Of a stretch of DNA of 64,000 nt, positions 1-7,674 are shown in pieces. The notes under the pieces were generated by a model that worked only from the letters and a program-made list of their open reading frames with translations, was not told the DNA's origin and ran no database searches. Source of the DNA: Sphingobacterium sp. UGAL515B_05 (GTDB taxonomy: Bacteria; Bacteroidota; Bacteroidia; Sphingobacteriales; Sphingobacteriaceae). The DNA lies in the NCBI RefSeq assembly GCF_033097525.1, contig NZ_CP109907.1, forward strand, positions 5,766,001-5,830,000, in the 5' to 3' direction. Position numbers and translations under genes: made by a program. The stretch's first letter is position 1, and every line of letters starts with the position of its first letter.

Positions 1-1
1 T

Positions 2-748
2 TCATTTTTTGATTCCATCGTAGGCGGTGGCAGTGGAATACTTTACGAAACCGCAGGGGCACTCGGACAGGGCGAACGCATATTCATTACCGCAAAGCTT
101 CCTAACTATATCCGCATAGGAAATTCAGACGATGTTATTGAAAAATACATCTTCCTGACCACGAGCCATGACGGAAGCGGAAGCATAACGGCTGCCTTCA
201 CACCTATCCGTATCGTCTGTCAGAACACGCTGAACGCTTCGCTCCGAAATATGAGCAACGTTGTACGCATCAAACATACCGCAGGTGCTAAACAACGGCT
301 CAACGATGCACACAAAGTCATGGGACTGGCGAATAATATGACCACGCAAATGGACAGTATTTTCAACCACTGGTCAACGATCAAAGTCAAGGACAGCGAG
401 GTCAGAAAACTGATACAGCTCGCCTTATGCCCGAACAAGGAATCATATAACCTGCTCAAAAAAGGTGCGGAAGACGAACTGTCAACGATGTTCAAAAATA
501 CCGTGGACGATGCCTTTGCCTATGCCATGATGAACGACACACAGCAACTGGAAACGACCAAAGGAACCCTGTTCGGAGCATATAATGCCGTCACTGGCTA
601 CTTTCAGAATGTGCGCAATTACAAGGACGGCGAAGCGAAGCTACAGAGCATTGTACTCGGTGGCACTGCACAACTTAAATCACAGAAGGCGTTTGACCTC
701 TGCACTTCATTTGAAAAGATAGGAACGGACATATTTCAATTGAATTAA
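2..748 (+). CDS. DUF932 family protein, 5' end cut by window edge
   Basis: The frame is open from base 2 to the TAA at 746-748, so the start lies left of the window and 248 codons are visible. The visible part reads GGGSGILYETAGALGQGERI near its beginning and later PIRIVCQNTLNASLR and KHTAG, which is the pattern of the DUF932 (phage/plasmid-like TIGR03299) family found on plasmids, phages and conjugative elements. Its biochemical role is not known. An ATG at 251 exists but lies in the middle of the conserved region and is not the true start. It heads the plus-strand block that leads to the PRTRC genes, so it is probably part of the mobile-element backbone. Confidence 0.85.
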   Translation, partial: SFFDSIVGGGSGILYETAGALGQGERIFITAKLPNYIRIGNSDDVIEKYIFLTTSHDGSGSITAAFTPIRIVCQNTLNASLRNMSNVVRIKHTAGAKQRLNDAHKVMGLANNMTTQMDSIFNHWSTIKVKDSEVRKLIQLALCPNKESYNLLKKGAEDELSTMFKNTVDDAFAYAMMNDTQQLETTKGTLFGAYNAVTGYFQNVRNYKDGEAKLQSIVLGGTAQLKSQKAFDLCTSFEKIGTDIFQLN

Positions 749-760
749 GCAAATCTTAAC

Positions 761-791
761 AGGTGGCAGGGATTGTAAAAAACTGCCACCT
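761..791. promoter_or_regulatory. Hairpin between DUF932 gene and next gene
   Basis: AGGTGGCAG (761-769) pairs perfectly with CTGCCACCT (783-791) across a 13-nt A-rich loop. There is no T-tract after it on the plus strand. It could be an mRNA-stabilising or attenuating structure ahead of the following operon. Confidence 0.5.
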
Positions 792-808
792 ACATAAAAT
801 ACAAAATC

Positions 809-1222
809 ATGAAAGCATTAACAGAAATGAACAACACGGAAAGGGCGTTTACGGTAGCAAGGCTTTTCCCCGATCATCTTGGAACATTGACCGACTTTAT
901 AAAAACCGAAATAGCACACCTGCGTGAAAAGGAGCAACATATCAGAAAAGCGTGGCCACCCAATTGCGTTGCAAGTGCTGATTATTGGTACAGGCTTGTC
1001 GAAAATGCCGAGCGGACAATCGAAAAATTCGGTGTTCTCCTTTACAGAAACCCAAGGATTTTTGCGGACCAATTTTTCTATCAGGACAACAGCGTTTTTG
1101 GTATCCACTGCCTGATCAGACTTGCAGGCTCGCAGGACTTACCACCAATGCTGAGACTGGCAATAGAACTCTATTTCGGGGACGACAAGGTCGTCACCAT
1201 AGACTTTAAAAAGAAACCTTAA
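809..1222 (+). CDS. Unknown 137-aa protein, tandem paralogue A
   Basis: I do not recognise a named family. The protein starts MKALTEMNNTERAFTVARLF and is related to the next gene: both share MNN(T/L)(E/D)RA..(V/L)A(R/N)LFPD.L..LT(D/E)F(I/M)K.E at the N-terminus, W..(N)..A(D).W(Y/F)R in the middle and G..LYRN...F.DQ(L/F)F near residue 90. No signal peptide or membrane segment is visible, so it is probably cytoplasmic. It lies 60 bp behind the DUF932 gene and 11 bp ahead of its paralogue, and probably belongs to the element backbone operon. Confidence 0.75.
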   Translation: MKALTEMNNTERAFTVARLFPDHLGTLTDFIKTEIAHLREKEQHIRKAWPPNCVASADYWYRLVENAERTIEKFGVLLYRNPRIFADQFFYQDNSVFGIHCLIRLAGSQDLPPMLRLAIELYFGDDKVVTIDFKKKP

Positions 1223-1233
1223 AATTTAAAAAA

Positions 1234-1644
1234 ATGAAAAACTTACAGCAGATGAACAATTTGGATAGGGCGTATCTACTGGCAAACCTATTTCCCGATG
1301 AACTGAAAGCGCTGACCGAGTTCATGAAAAAGGAAGCCAACCTATTCACTGACAATCGAAATCAAGTCTATGCGCAGTGGACTGAAAAGAATATAAATGC
1401 TGACCTCTGGTTCAGGTTTATAGCAAATTTTCAGAACAGGTACAAGAGAAACGGTACAAGACTGTATAGAAATAAAAAAACGTTCAGGGATCAATTATTT
1501 GACGGCTACGATTCCCTATTTACTTTACATGCTATCCTGCATTATACCGAGCAGAAAGAATGTAGCAGTGAATTAAAGTATGCCATATACATGCTTTTCG
1601 GAACAAGGAAACTCATTGAAATCAACTTCAATACTTCGCCATGA
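1234..1644 (+). CDS. Unknown 136-aa protein, tandem paralogue B
   Basis: This is the diverged duplicate of the gene at 809-1222. The shared positions include the N-terminal LFPDELKALTEF segment, the W-F-R motif around residue 60 and RLYRN near residue 85, with nearly equal length (136 against 137 residues). It is basic and apparently cytoplasmic. The stop codon overlaps the next start as ATGA, which indicates translational coupling. Function unknown. Spread of both copies through related conjugative elements would support a backbone role. Confidence 0.75.
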   Translation: MKNLQQMNNLDRAYLLANLFPDELKALTEFMKKEANLFTDNRNQVYAQWTEKNINADLWFRFIANFQNRYKRNGTRLYRNKKTFRDQLFDGYDSLFTLHAILHYTEQKECSSELKYAIYMLFGTRKLIEINFNTSP

Positions 1645-2087
1645 AAAAATCAGCTAAAATGACGGATGTCATGCTTTTAAAAGCATTCAGCGAGAAAGGG
1701 CGTAACAATCACGAGGTAGCCATTATCCCCCTTTGGGGGGACTGGCTTAAAAAGTCGGTTGAGACAACAGACCTGCTCGAACTGCTGAACGTGGAATCCT
1801 TTTCGGGCTACATCGCACGAAAAGATCACGGCATTTCTTTCCTGCTTTGCAGGACAGCGAAAATACCATTCTATGAGCAGTGGCTCGATGGAAATGAAAT
1901 TGCTTTCTTGGAAGCTCAAGCAAGCGAAATAGAACAGCTATGCAGACATTTTGATTGCATCAAAAGTGACAGCCTTCGGGTACATCCGAGCGGGATGGCA
2001 AATTATGAAGCATTTGAGGACGTCAAATTCAGAACAGTTGATTTTGACCTCAAACTTATACAGGAAATTTTAACAGCAAAAAATTAG
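1641..2087 (+). CDS. Unknown 148-aa protein
   Basis: I do not recognise this protein. It is a soluble, mixed-composition protein (MKKSAKMTDVMLLKAFSEKG at the start) with no signal peptide or membrane helix. The start overlaps the previous stop (ATGA) and the next gene follows after 5 bp, so it is part of the same tightly packed operon. A second ATG three codons after MKKSAK (M7) is possible as a start, but the ATGA overlap favours the upstream one. Confidence 0.7.
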   Translation: MKKSAKMTDVMLLKAFSEKGRNNHEVAIIPLWGDWLKKSVETTDLLELLNVESFSGYIARKDHGISFLLCRTAKIPFYEQWLDGNEIAFLEAQASEIEQLCRHFDCIKSDSLRVHPSGMANYEAFEDVKFRTVDFDLKLIQEILTAKN

Positions 2088-2092
2088 AACTC

Positions 2093-2449
2093 ATGACACG
2101 ATCAAACTTACATATCACATTATCTGACGGACAGCAGATTATCTGTGTTGCAGATAGTACGAGCGCACCGGAACAGGGCTATATCGTTGAAGAAGTATTC
2201 ATGCTCCTTATGAAACTTGATGATTCCAGTAAGGAACTATCCTTTCTCAAAAAGCATTGTACAATGGATGAAAGACGGGCAAATGCAACGTACCGCTATT
2301 ACATCAACCTGATAACAAAAGAGGTTACGATGTTTGAGGAGCATTTTAGCTACACTTCGGAAAAGTTCAGGAAAGGAAAAGATATAACGCAACGCTATAC
2401 AAACTACGTAGAATACTTGAATAACCAAGATCATGAAAAAGGAAACTGA
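2093..2449 (+). CDS. Unknown 118-aa protein
   Basis: A small soluble protein of unknown function with a charged, probably helical C-terminal half. It sits between two packed neighbours: 5 bp after the previous gene and overlapping the next one by 17 bp. The operon position argues that it is real and belongs to the conserved left block of the element rather than to the variable cargo. Confidence 0.65.
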   Translation: MTRSNLHITLSDGQQIICVADSTSAPEQGYIVEEVFMLLMKLDDSSKELSFLKKHCTMDERRANATYRYYINLITKEVTMFEEHFSYTSEKFRKGKDITQRYTNYVEYLNNQDHEKGN

Positions 2450-2642
2450 TACAGAACTGCAATCGCTTCATATCATAGCCGAAATGGTGATGAAGTTCGC
2501 ACAGCTCCATGTTCTAAATATTAAGGAAGAAGACTGGAAACTGCTGAACAACGCAAGGCAATGCCTTGAGAAAGTAATCCATGACAATGGTTACCGCATG
2601 AACTATGACAAAAATTTAAAAAATCACCTTATAAAACATTAA
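2433..2642 (+). CDS. Unknown 69-aa protein
   Basis: A 69-residue protein beginning MKKETDTELQSLHIIAEMVM, predicted to be mostly helical and soluble. Its start overlaps the end of the previous gene and its stop is 3 bp before the next ATG. No family recognised. The gene order and absence of any competing frame support it as a genuine small gene. Confidence 0.6.
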   Translation: MKKETDTELQSLHIIAEMVMKFAQLHVLNIKEEDWKLLNNARQCLEKVIHDNGYRMNYDKNLKNHLIKH

Positions 2643-2645
2643 GAA

Positions 2646-3014
2646 ATGGACATACTGGCAAAATATAAGTTCGCAGACTATCTCTATAACAGGTTTGTCG
2701 AAAATTATAAAAATCAGAACGTCGTGGAAGCTTTCATTTTCTTGGATATTTTATCACGTTACCAAATGTTCGCAATGGAATTCCGAAAACTTTCCGATCA
2801 GCGCAGACATATAAAAGAACTGTACAGGGATATTAACAAGGCTCTGAAAAACGGAACCGCTCATAAACTTTTTCTCACAGGCGAGGAAGGTACAGCAGAA
2901 TTTAACAGAGAAATGAAAGCCTATGGAGATTCCCTAAGGGAACAGGGCTTTTCAGAATCATATATAACACAATGCGTAAGCGATAAAGCAATGAACTACT
3001 ATGGAAACAGCTAA
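2646..3014 (+). CDS. Unknown 122-aa helical protein
   Basis: A soluble, probably all-helical protein rich in charged and aromatic residues (YKFADYLYNRFVENYKNQNV near the start). I do not recognise it. It overlaps the start of the PRTRC E gene by 14 bp, so the two are likely translated from one message. Its place directly in front of PRTRC E suggests a role linked to that system or to element maintenance, but this is inference from position only. Confidence 0.65.
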   Translation: MDILAKYKFADYLYNRFVENYKNQNVVEAFIFLDILSRYQMFAMEFRKLSDQRRHIKELYRDINKALKNGTAHKLFLTGEEGTAEFNREMKAYGDSLREQGFSESYITQCVSDKAMNYYGNS

Positions 3015-3555
3015 TTTTTTCAGACAGATTTCGCAAATGGACATAAACAGCAAAATTACGCTATCCATTACAAAGGCGACAGAAAACAGGATACTCGTAT
3101 CTATCTTGATTGAGAATGACAGTTGCGCAGACAAGGCAAAGAATATCATTCCCCCTTTTAATCTGAAAGGAAGTCCCGAAGAACTAGACAACGGATTTTT
3201 TGAGCATATCAAAAAACCCCTGAAAACGGCTGACGGACTGATTTCAAATATGCAGAACTTTCTTAAAGGCGTGGAATCGGCTCAGGCAAACTCCGCAATG
3301 GAAAAACAAAAGTCGGATAAGGAAAAAGCAAAGGGTAAAAAATACAGCGAAGCCCTGATAAAAGCCGACACGCTTGCAAAAGCAGGTAAATACAAAGAGG
3401 CTTGGTCTGCACTTCCGAAAGTCGGTGATTATCCTGAGCATAAAGAAGACATCAGAAAGAAACAGGATGAGTACGAAAAACAATTTGTACCCGATCTCTG
3501 GTCAGCTTCCGAGCCGAAGTCAGAAACGGTCGATCAGCAGGAAATTAACCCCTAA
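3001..3555 (+). CDS. PRTRC system protein E
   Basis: PRTRC (ParB-related, ThiF-related cassette) proteins are encoded together on plasmids and conjugative elements; the function of the system is not established. This 184-aa protein has the family's N-terminal region (FFRQISQMDINSKITLSITK), a ADKAKNIIPPFNLKGSPEEL stretch, and a lysine-rich segment followed by AGKYKEAWSALPK. It lacks signal peptide and membrane helices. It precedes PRTRC C by 11 bp, as in other PRTRC clusters. The C-terminal tail after residue 165 is acidic and probably disordered. Confidence 0.85.
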   Translation: METANFFRQISQMDINSKITLSITKATENRILVSILIENDSCADKAKNIIPPFNLKGSPEELDNGFFEHIKKPLKTADGLISNMQNFLKGVESAQANSAMEKQKSDKEKAKGKKYSEALIKADTLAKAGKYKEAWSALPKVGDYPEHKEDIRKKQDEYEKQFVPDLWSASEPKSETVDQQEINP

Positions 3556-3566
3556 AAAGTAATATT

Positions 3567-3785
3567 ATGTTAGTAGCAACAGAACTTCAAAGAGTGTTTA
3601 TCCTAAAAGAAAAAGAACAGGAAATCAGGCTTGACGACCCTGAGCCAAAGTGGAACTTGCAGGCAGTGTTAAATTTCTATTCAAACAACTACCCTGCCCT
3701 GACCACTGCGAAAATTTCACGTCCGACAATCGTTGACGATGTTGTAGAATATCGCTTCGAGACGGTAATCGGAACAAAAGGTTAA
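3567..3785 (+). CDS. PRTRC system protein C
   Basis: The 72-aa protein has the full PRTRC C pattern: an N-terminal strand pair (RVFILKEKEQEIRLDDPEPK), then VLNFYSNNYPALTTA and a C-terminal YRFETVIGTKG. The length equals the family's usual size. It lies between PRTRC E and the remaining PRTRC genes. It is expected to be a small soluble protein; no catalytic role is known. Confidence 0.9.
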   Translation: MLVATELQRVFILKEKEQEIRLDDPEPKWNLQAVLNFYSNNYPALTTAKISRPTIVDDVVEYRFETVIGTKG

Positions 3786-3808
3786 CCAAAATTTTAAACC
3801 CATGAACC

Positions 3809-3982
3809 ATGCAGAAAAAATATCCGCAAACGGTAAAACTGCCCACCGCAATAAGCCAGTCACAACTTCACCGCCAGTTGGGCGAGTTCGCAAAGTGGAT
3901 GAAACGACCCAAAGATGCAGGAGAACTGCGCAAGGACAGACGGCAGTCCGTTCCACCTGCGATGTTACCAATGCCTTTTTAG
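3809..3982 (+). CDS. Small basic 57-aa protein in an overlapping frame
   Basis: This ORF opens at the ATG at 3809, seven bases after another ATG in a different frame, and ends at TAG 3980-3982, two bases before the ATG (3985) that I take as the start of the next gene. Its translation has sensible composition (KLPTAISQSQLHRQLGEFAK followed by WMKRPKDAGELRKDRRQ), with an amphipathic helix-like middle and a basic second half. The competing frame from 3802 gives a Ser/Thr/Arg-rich stretch with no structure. So the first 61 codons of the long 3802-4959 frame are better explained as this separate small gene. Function unknown. Confidence 0.6.
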   Translation: MQKKYPQTVKLPTAISQSQLHRQLGEFAKWMKRPKDAGELRKDRRQSVPPAMLPMPF

Positions 3983-3984
3983 CA

Positions 3985-4959
3985 ATGCAGTTTTATCCAA
4001 GATTGCATGAACCTGAAATTGGAGAAGATTACAATGCAATAAAATTGGAGAGGGAATTTTTTAAATCCCTCTCCAATATCTCCAAAAAACTCAATATTAC
4101 TAAACTGGATTGTACCAATGTGCCTTACCCGTATAATATTTCAGCATCATTGGCGAACCTCAAAAAACAGCTCAAACTCAGCATGAACGACTGGCGGGAA
4201 ATCAGATTGGTAAATGATGGACAGAGTACCTTTTTTGCGCGGGAAGAAAATTATGACACGGGTTCCACGCTATACTATATTCCGGTAATTCCGCTTTATA
4301 CAATCCTGCACAAAAAAGAGACTGCGAATGCCAGTAAATTATTGGTAGCAGTATATGCCTATATCTATCAGATTCTTGCAGTACCCTATTATAGAAATAC
4401 TGACTGTTATCTGAACTCTATGTATGAAATGCTTGAAAATTCATACCAAGAAGAGGAGGAAGAATACCAAGATGAGGAAAGTTTAGACGAGTTCAATGAC
4501 GCTGAACGGATCGGAGATTATATCAAAGAGCTGATAACAGATAAAAAGCATCTGCTATCCTTTCAAAAACTTGTAGACAAGTTCGTTCCAAAAAATGATT
4601 TTGATAAAGATGTTCTTTTGATCGCAACATCATTTTATGAAATCTTTCATTCGTTTCCGAATGTACGTATAGACTGTAAATATTTTCCTTTACGGTACAG
4701 GGAAATAAACGAAGAATACGACAATCCTATCGCACTGGACAACTATGTTTCATTCTGCGCATCCATTAAAGGAAACCTTTTTGAAACGCTCTGCGATTTC
4801 GTTAATAATGAATTACAGGAATATTCCGAAATAGATGAACCTGTACGCTTTATACCCTTTGATAATCGAAAAATAGAAAATAACGATTTCGATTTTGAAA
4901 CAAAAGTTTTCGATACGATTGACAACCTCATTAGACTTTGGCAGAAACATAACTTTTAA
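3985..4959 (+). CDS. Probable PRTRC system protein F-like protein
   Basis: The protein is 324 aa when started at ATG 3985 (MQFYPRLHEPEIGEDYNAIK). The frame is open upstream to 3802, but that extension looks non-coding and overlaps a better small ORF, so I prefer 3985, which gives tight coupling two bases after that ORF. The protein is acidic, with an E/D-rich segment around residue 155 (EEEEEYQDEESLDEF). Position between PRTRC C and PRTRC B, size and lack of signal peptide suggest PRTRC F; I cannot confirm the family by motif alone. Confidence 0.6.
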   Translation: MQFYPRLHEPEIGEDYNAIKLEREFFKSLSNISKKLNITKLDCTNVPYPYNISASLANLKKQLKLSMNDWREIRLVNDGQSTFFAREENYDTGSTLYYIPVIPLYTILHKKETANASKLLVAVYAYIYQILAVPYYRNTDCYLNSMYEMLENSYQEEEEEYQDEESLDEFNDAERIGDYIKELITDKKHLLSFQKLVDKFVPKNDFDKDVLLIATSFYEIFHSFPNVRIDCKYFPLRYREINEEYDNPIALDNYVSFCASIKGNLFETLCDFVNNELQEYSEIDEPVRFIPFDNRKIENNDFDFETKVFDTIDNLIRLWQKHNF

Positions 4960-4970
4960 AATTTGAACTC

Positions 4971-5678
4971 ATGGAAGATATAACAAACAATTTTGAAACC
5001 TATTTTGAACCAACCTGCGCATTGGTTTTTTACCAAGGTAATAAAGCATATAATGATTCGTATGTCGAATATTTTGACATGGAAGACGGTATCCCCATCA
5101 ATCCGCATCCCCTATCAGTAAACGAAGGAATCAGATTGGCAACCGCATTGAAAGTCGATGAAAATAATCTACATATGTTGCATTCTGAAGGCGTACTTCC
5201 CAGTAACCTATTATCCTTTGATTCAAAATCGGCTACCCTTGTCTGGTATACAAAGGCGCAGTTTCGGGAACTATTTTTTAATAAACATCTTGGAATAAAG
5301 TCGGGAAAAGCGCATACACCTCCAATGGTATGGGTCGCAGACAGGGAAACGCTGAGGGTTTTTGCACTTTCAACATCGAGGAGACCCACCCCTAATACCC
5401 CTCTTTATTACGCCCCATTTTTTAATGTTTATGAAAACAGCTCAGTTTGCATGGGTACAGTAGATATAGACACCACAGCAACAGGCTCAGTAAATGAACT
5501 GATGACCTTGTGGGAAAATTACTTTTTCAATAGTTACTTTTCGCATCTGATGCATGACCACAACCCTGTTAACGGTAACTGTGTCATGCTATGGGAAAAT
5601 CTTGTAGGAACTGGAAAAGCTTTTCCAAATGACAGCCTTGTAAAAACGTCTCAAAAACTTAAAGACATCTTATTATGA
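4971..5678 (+). CDS. PRTRC system protein B
   Basis: A 235-aa protein with the PRTRC B pattern: CALVFYQGN near residue 20, a PHPLSVNEGIRLATAL segment, LPSNLLSFDSKSATLVWYTK, then VPPMVW-like HTPPMVWVADRETLRVFA and the paired LYYAPFFNVYENSSVCMGTV. It ends with a CVMLWENLVGTGKAFP region. Soluble, no signal peptide. The TGA overlaps the ATG of the ThiF-like gene (ATGA), which is the order B then ThiF usual in this system. Confidence 0.88.
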   Translation: MEDITNNFETYFEPTCALVFYQGNKAYNDSYVEYFDMEDGIPINPHPLSVNEGIRLATALKVDENNLHMLHSEGVLPSNLLSFDSKSATLVWYTKAQFRELFFNKHLGIKSGKAHTPPMVWVADRETLRVFALSTSRRPTPNTPLYYAPFFNVYENSSVCMGTVDIDTTATGSVNELMTLWENYFFNSYFSHLMHDHNPVNGNCVMLWENLVGTGKAFPNDSLVKTSQKLKDILL

Positions 5679-6487
5679 AAACAGCGAAAACAAATATTCA
5701 TTTTTTGGATAACTATCTGTTAAGTCCCACAAATCCAATTCGTGTAAACGTTATAGGTGCGGGCGGAACAGGCTCAAAGTTTATGACCGCACTCATGGAA
5801 ATCAATCATAGCCTGTTGGAACTCGATCACCCGGGACTGGACGTACATCTCTGGGACGATGATATTATTACAGCTTCAAATATCGGAAGACAAAGGTTCG
5901 CAGATTCGGAAAAAAATCTTTACAAATCACAGGCGATTATTAACCGCCTTAACCGTTGGGCAGGAACAAGCTGGAAAGCAGAGACACGAAAATTTCAGCG
6001 TGATGAAGATGCAAAAATACCGACTGGTGCAGGAGCATCTATTTATGTGTCATGTACAGACACGGTGGCATCAAGAATAGAAATTTCCGAAATACTTAAT
6101 CACCTTAATAATGATTATGGATTCCATAGGGACAAAGGAAAATATTGGCTCGATCTGGGAAACACTAAATTTTCAGGACAGGGAATACTTTCTACCATTG
6201 GAAAAATTGAACAGCCAACCTCCAAAAAATTTAAAACAGTTGATACCTTACCGTCTATTATTGAGGAATATGGTAACCTTATGCAGACTTCGGAGCAGGA
6301 AGATGATACGCCAAGCTGTTCATTAGCAGAATCACTTGCAAAACAGGATCTTTTTATAAACAGCACGATAGCCAATCTCGGAGCTTCGCTTTTATGGAAT
6401 CTGCTGAAAACTGGAATGACAGAAAATCGTGGATTTTTCCTGAACCTGCAAAATTTTAAATCTCAGGCCATAACCGTCGGCAGTTGA
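5675..6487 (+). CDS. PRTRC system ThiF family protein
   Basis: The 270-aa protein has the E1/ThiF nucleotide-binding fold: VNVIGAGGTGSKF at about residues 24-36 (the Gly-rich ATP loop), an acidic strand end at HLWDDDIITASNIGRQRF, and a CTDTVASRIEI strand-helix. E1-like enzymes adenylate C-terminal glycines of ubiquitin-like or sulfur-carrier proteins; whether PRTRC ThiF does so is not known. No clear zinc CxxC pairs are present. It is the last gene of the PRTRC block, coupled to PRTRC B. A hairpin overlaps its stop codon. Confidence 0.88.
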   Translation: MKTAKTNIHFLDNYLLSPTNPIRVNVIGAGGTGSKFMTALMEINHSLLELDHPGLDVHLWDDDIITASNIGRQRFADSEKNLYKSQAIINRLNRWAGTSWKAETRKFQRDEDAKIPTGAGASIYVSCTDTVASRIEISEILNHLNNDYGFHRDKGKYWLDLGNTKFSGQGILSTIGKIEQPTSKKFKTVDTLPSIIEEYGNLMQTSEQEDDTPSCSLAESLAKQDLFINSTIANLGASLLWNLLKTGMTENRGFFLNLQNFKSQAITVGS

Positions 6488-6611
6488 AAAAACTGCCGCG
6501 GCCAAAAGCCGTTGGCTTTTGGCGCAAAAATCGGCTGCAACGGCTGTCTCCCTTCTCCTATCCCCGCTTCGACAGCCGTTGCGGGTTATTTGTGGGATAC
6601 ACAGTATCCCA
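6479..6611. repeat. Cluster of four perfect inverted repeats after the PRTRC block
   Basis: Four perfect stem-loops lie in 133 bp. GGCAGTT/AACTGCC at 6479-6497 (loop GAAAA) spans the ThiF stop codon. GCCAAAAGCC/GGCTTTTGGC at 6501-6523 has a 3-nt loop. CAACGGCTGTC (6538-6548) pairs with GACAGCCGTTG (6571-6581) over 22 nt. TGGGATAC/GTATCCCA at 6593-6611 has a 3-nt loop. None is followed by a clean T-tract. This is the border between backbone and cargo. It could be a terminator array, an origin (replication or transfer) or a recombination site; the sequence alone does not decide. Confidence 0.6.
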
Positions 6612-6735
6612 GAATGCTTCGCAGATAATTTTTTAGTGACATTCAAATTTTCCCAAAGCAATACCGGTTTCTTTATGTAAGTTTTTGCCATTGAATAATT
6701 TCAAACCTTATAAATCATATAGATCTTTGGCAGTA

Positions 6736-7635
6736 TTATACATTGTCTCCATCTAACAGGGAGAAATTTCGACCTGGTTTTCTTCTTTCAGTCTCATACT
6801 CTTCCCACTGTTCGAAAGTATATTTTTTGCCCTCGTGGATTTTATGAATGCCTCCGCTATAACTATCAAAATCAGAATCAACCGTATAGATTATTTCTTC
6901 GGAAAGCTCCTGCTCACCCTTAATGGAAGATTTAAATGTGATATGTTTTATGATATTCGCAGCGTTGTCAATGATTACTGTGATCTTAGAATCAATCGAA
7001 AAATCACGTGAAATATGATAATCTTTTGCCTTCGTCCTAAATCCCTGATCCATGAGCAACCTATCCAGATTAGTCTCATTTACTCTTACCCAGCCCTCAA
7101 GATGTGATTCTTTTTCGGTAACTGCTTTACATTCAAAAATAGTTTCCAGCGGAATGTCCAATGGCATGGATAGATAATCAAGTCCCCTGTACTTTTCATC
7201 TTTCTTATAATTCCCGTCCGAATCTATAAAAAATGCAAGATAGACACCATTGGAAAAGGTATCATGCTCCATCCCCAACGGAGTATTGAAATATAATTTT
7301 TCAATTAGCATCAGCATCACCCTATTGGTCGGATTGCGGTGCTTATCCCGAAATCGATTCCATTTAGGTTTGAAATTCTTTTTGTCGGTAATCGCAGCAA
7401 CACCTAAACTTCTGGCATATTTCCACTCTACCGGACTGAATAATAACGGGTCATTGGTATTGCTGCTCTTATAACTTAGATTAGTGAACTTAAAGGTAGG
7501 TTCATCGGCATTCATTTCTCCTTTTTCCAAAGTGAATACTCCATTTGAATCTATATTAAAAAGTGACCTCCCTTTGTAAGAACTTTTTTTTTGAAATGAA
7601 AACCTATATTCAACAGGGTTCAATAAATCAGACAT
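6736..7635 (-). CDS. Unknown 299-aa protein of the T6SS cargo operon
   Basis: No family recognised. The protein is soluble, rich in charged and aromatic residues, without signal peptide or membrane segments. It is the most distal gene of the minus-strand operon that starts with VgrG, 39 bp after the TPR gene. By position it could be an immunity protein or accessory factor for the putative effector at 8483-9202, but it is large for an immunity protein. Its stop lies about 125 bp from the hairpin cluster that closes the opposite-strand PRTRC block. Confidence 0.65.
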   Translation of the reverse strand: MSDLLNPVEYRFSFQKKSSYKGRSLFNIDSNGVFTLEKGEMNADEPTFKFTNLSYKSSNTNDPLLFSPVEWKYARSLGVAAITDKKNFKPKWNRFRDKHRNPTNRVMLMLIEKLYFNTPLGMEHDTFSNGVYLAFFIDSDGNYKKDEKYRGLDYLSMPLDIPLETIFECKAVTEKESHLEGWVRVNETNLDRLLMDQGFRTKAKDYHISRDFSIDSKITVIIDNAANIIKHITFKSSIKGEQELSEEIIYTVDSDFDSYSGGIHKIHEGKKYTFEQWEEYETERRKPGRNFSLLDGDNV

Positions 7636-7674
7636 GTTTTTAATTGCGGACGGAAACCATCCAGTTTATTACAA

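Noticed and set aside
3802..3984. Extension of the PRTRC F-like protein to the ATG at 3802
   Set aside because: The added 61 residues are low-structure Ser/Thr/Arg-rich and are better explained as the shadow of the 57-aa frame at 3809-3982.
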